A stretch of DNA of 11,795 nucleotides, taken from NCBI GenBank assembly GCA_007116445.1, contig SKIM01000278.1, positions 1-11,795 on the forward strand. Reading direction: 5' to 3'. The notes under the pieces were generated by a model. It saw nothing but the letters and a program-made list of their open reading frames with translations. It was not told where the DNA came from and did not search any database. Both the position numbers and the translations under genes were made by a program. This stretch comes from Natronohydrobacter sp. (lineage in GTDB: Bacteria > Pseudomonadota > Alphaproteobacteria > Rhodobacterales > Rhodobacteraceae). Below are positions 6,791-11,795 of this stretch, in pieces (within the stretch, counting starts at the first letter, position 1; each line of letters begins with the position of its first letter).

Positions 6791-8275
6791 ATGACCAAGG
6801 AACAGATCCGACCGGTCAAGGACAACTGGCTCAGGCGTTTCCTGAAGGCAGCTGAACGGAGTGATCCGCTCTGGTTCAATTCCGGTCTGGTCCTGGTGAT
6901 CGTCATATGCAGCTTTCTGCTGTTTCTTGGGTTTTCCCATATTTATGTGGTCTTTTTCGGCCCGTCAGTTTTGGAAGACCCCCTCTGGCTGGCCAGCATT
7001 GCGGCAATCGTTGCCATTTTCGTGGCCCCGCCGCCGGTGATCCTCGGATATCTTCTGCTCAGGCGTATTCAGTCGATTCGTGATGACCTGCGCAAGGCGC
7101 TGCAAGCTACAGAAATAGCAAATCGGGCGAAAACCGAATTTCTGGCAAATATGAGCCATGAAATCCGCACCCCGCTGAATGGTGTTCTGGGCATGGCGCA
7201 GATTCTGGAAACGTCAGACCTCAATCCCGACCAGCGCGAAGCGCTGCGCATCATCGGTGAATCCGGCGAGTTGCTGATGTCGATCATTGCCGATGTCCTT
7301 GATCTGTCGAAGATCGAAAGTGGTCAACTTTCTCTCGACCCCGCGCCGGAGCGACTGGGTGAGGTGCTTTCGGCAACTGTTGAGCTGTTTCGTGCGCGCG
7401 CTCATGAAAACAACACAACGCTGGGATTTGAAGTGATCGGGCCTGTGCCAGACAGGGTGGTGTATGATTCTGTCCGCGTTCGTCAGTGCCTTGCCAATCT
7501 TGTGTCGAATGCTGTGAAATTCACGCATGGCGGCACTATATCAGTCGAATTATCCGCCGACCCGCAGGATGACGGATGGAAGGTCAGGCTGTCCATTCGC
7601 GATACCGGCATCGGCATAGAGGAAAACACGCTGAATCGTCTGTTTCAACCCTTTGAGCAGGCTGATGCCTCGACCTCGCGCAGATATGGGGGGACCGGGT
7701 TGGGGCTGGCGCTGTCGCGCCGGTTTGCGCGGTTGATGGGCGGCGATATCGCTGTGCAGTCCGCGCCGGGCAAAGGGTCGCGTTTCACCTTCTGGTTCAA
7801 GGCCGGAGCCGTGGAAGCGCAGAGCGCCGTTTCTGCCACGCAAGACGTCTCGTCGTCGCTCAGGGATGCGCTGCGCGGCAAATCCATCCTGGTCGTTGAT
7901 GACAGTCGTATCAATCGACGCGTGGTGCGCGGTTTGCTGCAGCCGTTTGGTCCGACCTGCATCGAAGCGGAAGATGGCGTGCAAGCGCTGGAGATCCTTG
8001 CGCAAGAGCATGTGGACCTGATTCTGCTCGACATGCATATGCCGAAGCTGGACGGATTGGCGACCTTGGCAAGATTGCGTGCGGGGGCCCAACCTTGGGC
8101 TGCGACGCCGGTAGTGGCATTGACTGCGGATGTGCTGCACGGGCGCCGCGACGATTACATCGCTTTGGGATTCGAAGGATATTTGTCCAAACCGCTGATG
8201 CGCGCTGAGTTGGAGGCGGAATTGTTGCGCATCGGGGTCGTGTCTGTCGCGCCCGCAGCGACCGTTCAGGGGTGA
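6791..8275 (+). CDS. Membrane-bound hybrid sensor histidine kinase
   Basis: A 494-residue inner-membrane kinase with its own receiver domain. Two helices (about 31-57 and 65-91) enclose only a short loop, and there is no PAS, HAMP or periplasmic sensor domain. A linker leads to HisKA with MSHEIRTPLN (His123 is the phosphorylated residue). HATPase_c follows, with N box NLVSNAVKFT (236-245), G1 box DTGIGI (271-276) and G2 box GGTGLGLAL. The receiver (about 364-480) has Asp370/Asp371, phospho-acceptor Asp414 in LLDMHMP, Thr445 and Lys467, so all key residues are present. Output would normally pass through an Hpt protein, none of which is seen nearby. ATG 6791 has a weak AGGG site; ATG 6692 would add 33 arginine-rich residues. 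No partner regulator adjoins it, so it is an orphan. Confidence 0.92.
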   Translation: MTKEQIRPVKDNWLRRFLKAAERSDPLWFNSGLVLVIVICSFLLFLGFSHIYVVFFGPSVLEDPLWLASIAAIVAIFVAPPPVILGYLLLRRIQSIRDDLRKALQATEIANRAKTEFLANMSHEIRTPLNGVLGMAQILETSDLNPDQREALRIIGESGELLMSIIADVLDLSKIESGQLSLDPAPERLGEVLSATVELFRARAHENNTTLGFEVIGPVPDRVVYDSVRVRQCLANLVSNAVKFTHGGTISVELSADPQDDGWKVRLSIRDTGIGIEENTLNRLFQPFEQADASTSRRYGGTGLGLALSRRFARLMGGDIAVQSAPGKGSRFTFWFKAGAVEAQSAVSATQDVSSSLRDALRGKSILVVDDSRINRRVVRGLLQPFGPTCIEAEDGVQALEILAQEHVDLILLDMHMPKLDGLATLARLRAGAQPWAATPVVALTADVLHGRRDDYIALGFEGYLSKPLMRAELEAELLRIGVVSVAPAATVQG

Positions 8276-8439
8276 CGGTTGCCCGGAAGCGCTGCAGGCG
8301 AAACCTGCGCTCAAAGCGTATCTGATGCAGGCGAGCAGGCATGTCGCGGCGTTGACGCAGCTGCAAGCCGCAGGGCGTCATTTCGACGTCACAAATTGCG
8401 CATAAACCAGTGCTGCGACATCTTGTATGCGCGAAACGC

Positions 8440-8467
8440 TTGCCAGATGCTTCGCGCCATATATAGT
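8440..8467 (+). promoter_or_regulatory. Candidate sigma-70 promoter of the HNH gene
   Basis: TTGCCA (8440-8445) and TATAGT (8462-8467) are spaced by 16 bases, a good match by the standards of this GC-rich DNA. A perfect 7-bp inverted repeat, GCGCGAA (8429-8435) and TTCGCGC (8451-8457), brackets the -35 box and could be an operator. Transcription would start near 8474, immediately before the hairpin at 8477-8497. Confidence 0.45.
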
Positions 8468-8476
8468 TTGGGCGTG

Positions 8477-8500
8477 ATCTGCTGTGGCGCAGCAGATTTT
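8477..8500 (+). terminator. Perfect hairpin with T run, upstream of the HNH gene
   Basis: ATCTGCTG (8477-8484) and CAGCAGAT (8490-8497) form an 8-bp perfect stem with loop TGGCG, and the last stem T begins a run of four. This has the form of an intrinsic terminator. It lies about 200 bases past the kinase stop, so it could end that transcript. It also falls just after the likely HNH transcription start and could act there as a 5' hairpin. Confidence 0.5.
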
Positions 8501-8562
8501 CGGCCCTGCGGGGTGCGGATACAATGTCGCCCCAAAGGGCTGCTTGAATGGAGGCAGCACCT

Positions 8563-9147
8563 GTGGATGGTGATTTCAGAACTGAGTTTGTGCGCGAGCC
8601 TGTCGCTCTGAGGCAATTTCCCGCATTGGTGCTCAACGCCGATTACAGGCCGTTATCCTACTACCCGCTGTCGCTCTGGCCCTGGCAGGATGCGGTCAAG
8701 GCAGTGTTTCTCGATCGCGTTGATATTCTGGCGGAATATGAGCATGTGGTGCGGTCGCAGCGCATGGAAATCCGCGTGCCGTCGGTGGTGGTGCTGCGTG
8801 ACTATGTCAAACCGCGCAAGCGTGTTGCCTTCACGCGCTTCAACCTGTTTCTGCGCGATGAATTTTCCTGTCAGTATTGCGGTGCGAAGAATGATCTGAC
8901 CTTTGATCACGTCCTGCCGCGCAAGCTTGGCGGGGTGACCAGCTGGGAAAATGTCGTGGCCGCCTGCGCACCCTGCAACCTGCGCAAGGGCTCCAAGACG
9001 TTGCGCGAAGCCGGGATGAAGCTGCGCAACCCGCCCCTGCGCCCGCAATCCGAGCAGTTGCGCAATCTCGGCCGCCGTTTCCCGCCCAATCATCTGCATG
9101 ACAGTTGGCTCGATTACCTGTATTGGGATACGGAACTGGAGTCCTGA
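8563..9147 (+). CDS. HNH endonuclease family protein
   Basis: A 194-residue protein with a metal-binding HNH nuclease fold in its middle: CQYC (Cys103, Cys106), FDHVLP with His116, WEN (Asn130) and CAPC (Cys135, Cys138) followed by NLRKG. The four cysteines should bind structural zinc and the His/Asn residues a catalytic metal. The N-terminal 80 residues (LVLNADYRPLSYYPLSLWPW and after) are a conserved part of this alphaproteobacterial housekeeping family, whose role is not established. No phage or restriction genes adjoin it, so there is no sign of an anti-phage or mobile function. GTG 8563 has GGAGG 8 bases upstream and begins near where I recall relatives starting; ATG 8548 would add five residues with only AAAGGG upstream. 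Confidence 0.88.
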   Translation: MDGDFRTEFVREPVALRQFPALVLNADYRPLSYYPLSLWPWQDAVKAVFLDRVDILAEYEHVVRSQRMEIRVPSVVVLRDYVKPRKRVAFTRFNLFLRDEFSCQYCGAKNDLTFDHVLPRKLGGVTSWENVVAACAPCNLRKGSKTLREAGMKLRNPPLRPQSEQLRNLGRRFPPNHLHDSWLDYLYWDTELES

Positions 9148-9163
9148 GCGCGTACGGCCCCGC

Positions 9164-9190
9164 TGGACAGATGCGAGACACCTGTATAAA
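9164..9190 (+). promoter_or_regulatory. Candidate zwf operon promoter
   Basis: TATAAA (9185-9190) is a good -10 box. TGGACA (9164-9169) matches 5 of 6 -35 positions but is only 15 bases away; CTGGAC one base earlier gives a 16-base gap. Transcription would start near 9197, leaving a leader of about 55 bases before zwf. A small palindrome, CCTGT/ACAGG (9181-9194), overlaps the -10 box. Confidence 0.45.
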
Positions 9191-9194
9191 CAGG

Positions 9195-9214
9195 CGCTGA
9201 TAGCGCTAACGGCG
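9195..9214 (+). promoter_or_regulatory. LacI-family-type operator before zwf
   Basis: An inverted repeat centred on AGCGCT (9202-9207) pairs 8 of 10 positions on each side; the core TGATAGCGCTAACG (9198-9211) closely resembles the TGTTAGCGCTAACA type of site bound by LacI-family sugar regulators in alphaproteobacteria. It overlaps the predicted transcription start, the expected place for a repressor. No regulator gene lies in the window. Confidence 0.5.
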
Positions 9215-9251
9215 TCAATGCCGGGTGCCTGGTCCCAGAGGAGAGGTCACA

Positions 9252-10700
9252 ATGGTTGCACGCGTCATTCCGGTCGAGCGATTTGATCTGGTCATTTTTG
9301 GGGCGACGGGCGATCTGGCACGGCGCAAGATTCTGCCGGGCCTTTATCGTCGTTGGCGAGAAGGGCAGATCCCCGAAGGCGCCGCGATCATCGGCGCTGC
9401 GCGGACCGAGATGTCCCGCGAGGATTTCCGCAGCCAGGTCAAAGATGCGCTGCAGGAATTTGTCCCCGCCAGCGAACTGGACGCGGCAATTGTCACGGGC
9501 TTTCTGAATATCATCGACTATGTCACTGTCGACGCCAAGGGCGATGACGGCTGGGACGCGCTTGGCGCGCTGATGCGCGAGGAGACAGTGCGCGCGTTTT
9601 ATTTCTCGGTCGCCCCCGCGCTGTTCGGCGAACTGGCCCAGCGCTTGCATCTGCGCGGCATCGCGGATCGCAACGCGCGGATCGTGGTCGAGAAGCCTTT
9701 CGGCAAGGATCTGGCGTCAGCGCGTGCGCTCAATGCAAGCCTTGCGGCGTATTTTCACGAAGATCAGATCTACCGCATCGATCATTATCTGGGCAAGGAA
9801 ACGGTCCAGAACCTGATGGCGGTGCGCTTTGCCAATATCCTGTTCGAGCCACTCTGGAACGCGCAATTCGTCGATCATGTGCAGATCACGGTTGCGGAGA
9901 CTGTCGGCGTTGGTGGGCGCGGGGAATATTACGACAATTCCGGCGCGATGCGGGACATGGTGCAGAACCACCTGATGCAGTTGCTCTGCCTGATCGCGAT
10001 GGAGCCGCCGCATTGTTTCGAGCCTGACGCGATGCGCGATGAAAAGCTCAAGGTCATTCGTGCGCTTGACCCGCTGCCGCCGGGCGATCTGGTGCGCGGC
10101 CAGTATCGCGGCGGGGCGGGGGGCGATGATTACCTGATACAATCCGGCAATCCTGACAGCCGCACGGAAAGTTTCATCGCCATGAAGCTGCATGTTTCGA
10201 ACTGGCGCTGGAAGGGCACGCCTTTTTACCTGCGCACGGGCAAGCGGCTGCGCGGGCGGGTGTCCGAGATTGCGATCACCTTCAAGGAACCGCCGCATTC
10301 CATTTTCGGCGAATCGAATCAATGGCGTGAGAATGTGCTGGTGATCCGCCTGCAGCCTGATGAGGGCATGGATCTGCGCGTGATGATCAAGGAGCCGGGG
10401 CCGGGCGGCATGCGGCTGAAGGATGTGGCGCTCGACATGAGCTTTGCCGAAGCGCTGGGCAATGACCTCGACATCCCCGACGCCTATGAACGCTTGATCA
10501 TGGATGTCATTCGCGGCAATCAGACCTTGTTCATGCGCGGCGACGAGGTCGAGGCCGCCTGGGCCTGGGTTGATCCGGTGATCGAAGCGTGGGAGACGCG
10601 TGGCGACCGGCCCGAACCCTATGAGCCGGGCTCGACCGGGCCAGAGGGGGCGCTGATGCTGATGCACAAGGACGGACGACGCTGGCGGGAGATTCGTTAA
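9252..10700 (+). CDS. zwf: Glucose-6-phosphate 1-dehydrogenase
   Basis: The enzyme oxidises glucose 6-phosphate to 6-phosphogluconolactone with reduction of NADP+ (or NAD+), the entry to the oxidative pentose-phosphate and Entner-Doudoroff routes. The 482 residues are a normal length. The dinucleotide-binding motif GATGDLARR lies at 17-25, EKPFGKD at 147-153, the active-site signature RIDHYLGKE at 175-183 (Asp177, His178), and QNH with the catalytic-base histidine at 240. ATG 9252 follows a strong purine-rich site (GGAGAGG). An in-frame ATG at 9225 lacks one and would add residues before the conserved N-terminus. The TAA stop overlaps the pgl ATG by one base, so the two are translationally coupled. 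The promoter region carries a LacI-type operator-like palindrome. Confidence 0.98.
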   Translation: MVARVIPVERFDLVIFGATGDLARRKILPGLYRRWREGQIPEGAAIIGAARTEMSREDFRSQVKDALQEFVPASELDAAIVTGFLNIIDYVTVDAKGDDGWDALGALMREETVRAFYFSVAPALFGELAQRLHLRGIADRNARIVVEKPFGKDLASARALNASLAAYFHEDQIYRIDHYLGKETVQNLMAVRFANILFEPLWNAQFVDHVQITVAETVGVGGRGEYYDNSGAMRDMVQNHLMQLLCLIAMEPPHCFEPDAMRDEKLKVIRALDPLPPGDLVRGQYRGGAGGDDYLIQSGNPDSRTESFIAMKLHVSNWRWKGTPFYLRTGKRLRGRVSEIAITFKEPPHSIFGESNQWRENVLVIRLQPDEGMDLRVMIKEPGPGGMRLKDVALDMSFAEALGNDLDIPDAYERLIMDVIRGNQTLFMRGDEVEAAWAWVDPVIEAWETRGDRPEPYEPGSTGPEGALMLMHKDGRRWREIR

Positions 10701-11371
10701 TGGAGTTTCACGAATACCCCGACCGCGACATGCTGATGCTGCGGGTCGCGCAGCGCATCGCCTCGGATCTGGGGCAGGTCTTGCGCAGCACGGGCCGCGC
10801 AACGCTCAGCGTGCCCGGCGGCACCACGCCGGGACCGGTTTTCGACACGCTCAGCGGGGTTGATCTGGACTGGGAAAATGTCGCAGTCGTGCTCAATGAC
10901 GAACGCTGGGTTCCCGAGGGCAGCCCGCGCTCGAACACGCGGCTCCTGCGCGAGCGGTTGCTGGTGGGCGAAGCTGCGGCGGCGCGCCTGCTGCCTCTGC
11001 GCGCCGATCAGCCCACGCCCGAGGATGGGCTGGAGGCACTGAGCGCGGAGCTCGCGCCGCATCTGCCGCTCTCGGTGCTGCTTTTGGGGATGGGTGAGGA
11101 TATGCATACGGCCTCGCTCTTTCCCGGTGCCGATAATCTGGAAGCCGCGCTGCGTGCCGATGCGCCGCCGCTGATGGCGATGCGGGCCGAAGCTGCGGGC
11201 GAGCCGCGCGTGACCCTGACGGCCCCGGTGCTGCGCGACGCGATGCATGTGCATGTGCTGATCACGGGGGCGGCCAAGCGCGACGCGCTGGAACGCGCGC
11301 GCGGCCTGTCGCCGCAGGAGGCGCCGATTGCCGCGGTGCTGTCGCAAGCGCAGGTGCATTGGGCTGCATAA
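10700..11371 (+). CDS. pgl: 6-phosphogluconolactonase
   Basis: This enzyme hydrolyses 6-phosphogluconolactone, the product of the preceding gene, to 6-phosphogluconate. The 223 residues match the SugarP-isomerase/DevB-type Pgl family. SVPGGTTP (37-44) binds phosphate, NDERW lies at 66-70, and LLGMGEDMHTASLFPG (128-143) is the signature, with His136 the likely catalytic residue. The usual DGHT is DMHT here, a variant I recall as common in Rhodobacteraceae. The start shares one base with the zwf stop (TAATG), with GGGAG a few bases upstream inside zwf. A hairpin lies just downstream, between pgl and pgi. Confidence 0.96.
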   Translation: MEFHEYPDRDMLMLRVAQRIASDLGQVLRSTGRATLSVPGGTTPGPVFDTLSGVDLDWENVAVVLNDERWVPEGSPRSNTRLLRERLLVGEAAAARLLPLRADQPTPEDGLEALSAELAPHLPLSVLLLGMGEDMHTASLFPGADNLEAALRADAPPLMAMRAEAAGEPRVTLTAPVLRDAMHVHVLITGAAKRDALERARGLSPQEAPIAAVLSQAQVHWAA

Positions 11372-11387
11372 GGCTGGTTTTGGCGGG

Positions 11388-11434
11388 GCCGGGGCTTTCG
11401 CCCCGGCTCGCTTGGTATTTTGCAAGGCATTGAA
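11388..11434 (+). terminator. Hairpin element between pgl and pgi
   Basis: GCCGGGGC (11388-11395) and GCCCCGGC (11400-11407) form a perfect 8-bp stem with loop TTTC. This is followed by GGTATTTTGCAAGG (11414-11427) and GAA (11432-11434), closely matching the tail of the hairpin at the left edge of the window. It lies 16 bases after the pgl stop and before the pgi ribosome site. It may reduce read-through into pgi or stabilise the zwf-pgl message. Confidence 0.55.
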
Positions 11435-11445
11435 TGGGGGCGAAT

Positions 11446-11795
11446 ATGAGCATCTGGGACAAGCTGGCCGAGCATCAGCGCGCCCATGCAGGGCGGTCGA
11501 TTCTGGAGCTGTTCGCCGATGCGGGCCGCGCGAACGCGTTCACGGTCGCGGCGGGCGAGATGCGGCTCGATTATTCAAAGACCAGCATTGACGCGGAGGC
11601 GCGCGATCTGTTGGTCGCTTTGGCGGAAGGGGCCAGGTTGGCCGATGCGCGCGCGGCGATGTTTACGGGTGCGAAAATCAACGAGACCGAGGGCCGCGCC
11701 GTGCTGCATGTGGCACAGCGCGCGGGCGAGGACGCGGTGATCGAGGTGGATGGCGCGGATGTCATGCCCGAATTGCGCGCCGAGCGCGCGCGCGC
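11446..11795 (+). CDS. pgi: Glucose-6-phosphate isomerase, N-terminal part
   Basis: The frame is open to the window edge and covers the first 116 residues. It would interconvert glucose 6-phosphate and fructose 6-phosphate, letting fructose 6-phosphate re-enter the route started by zwf. Family features seen here are MRLDYSKT (39-46), which corresponds to the conserved LDYSKN-type segment, and GAKINETEGRAVLH, the N-terminal PGI motif (usually G-x-KIN-x-TE-x-RAVLH). The catalytic domain lies off the window. ATG 11446 follows a GGGGG run with a short gap. The order zwf-pgl-pgi supports the call. Separation by a 74-base gap with a hairpin suggests pgi is partly independent of its neighbours. Confidence 0.93.
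   Translation, partial: MSIWDKLAEHQRAHAGRSILELFADAGRANAFTVAAGEMRLDYSKTSIDAEARDLLVALAEGARLADARAAMFTGAKINETEGRAVLHVAQRAGEDAVIEVDGADVMPELRAERAR

Noticed and set aside
8294..8308. GCAGG/CCTGC hairpin after the kinase stop
   Set aside because: The stem is only 5 bp with no T run, which is expected by chance in DNA of this composition.
8279..8611. A 110-residue plus-strand frame between the kinase and the HNH gene
   Set aside because: It has an odd Cys/Arg-rich composition, runs through the promoter and hairpin, and overlaps the HNH start; no ribosome site.
8563..9147. HNH gene as a sign of a phage, intron or defence system
   Set aside because: The long conserved N-terminal region and the lack of any neighbouring mobile or defence gene fit a housekeeping chromosomal family.
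9717..10802. A 361-residue minus-strand open frame
   Set aside because: It is antisense to zwf and pgl, both secure, and has no recognisable domain.

Overview
The window reads as an ordinary stretch of chromosome from an alphaproteobacterium, most likely a member of the Rhodobacteraceae. The evidence is the high GC content, the zwf-pgl-pgi order with a one-base zwf/pgl overlap, the short membrane protein that databases tend to call 'CTP synthetase', the family-typical HNH endonuclease, and GC-rich hairpins followed by TATTTT...CAAGG...GAA. I see no insertion sequence, phage gene, CRISPR array, toxin-antitoxin pair or anything else that marks an accessory island. Ten complete protein genes, one partial protein gene and one tRNA account for nearly all of it.

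Layout, left to right. Bases 1-81 hold a strong hairpin that probably ends a gene lying off the left edge. Two minus-strand genes follow, an MFS transporter (2033-3250) and, downstream of it, a long acyl-CoA synthetase (82-1965); they probably form one unit. Diverging from the transporter is a plus-strand pair joined by an ATGA overlap: an AlkA-like 3-methyladenine DNA glycosylase and a serine carboxylesterase. A convergent minus-strand pair comes next, a 60-residue membrane protein and a small lipoprotein. A plus-strand tRNA-Val(TAC) with an encoded CCA end stops 7 bases short of the end of an uncharacterised four-helix membrane protein on the minus strand. A 308-base divergent spacer separates that gene from a membrane-anchored hybrid histidine kinase with no recognisable sensor domain.

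The right third carries an HNH endonuclease and then the zwf-pgl-pgi cluster. This makes glucose-6-phosphate dehydrogenase, 6-phosphogluconolactonase and phosphoglucose isomerase (the last cut by the window edge), the enzymes that feed hexose phosphates into the Entner-Doudoroff and oxidative pentose-phosphate routes.

The most interesting signals are regulatory. A LacI-type operator-like palindrome lies over the expected zwf transcription start. A hairpin-terminator element sits between pgl and pgi, and a related element lies at the left edge. A compact promoter, inverted repeat and hairpin assembly precedes the HNH gene. I did not find a convincing new multi-gene system; the least understood genes are the membrane protein at 5436-6482 and the lipoprotein at 4947-5243.
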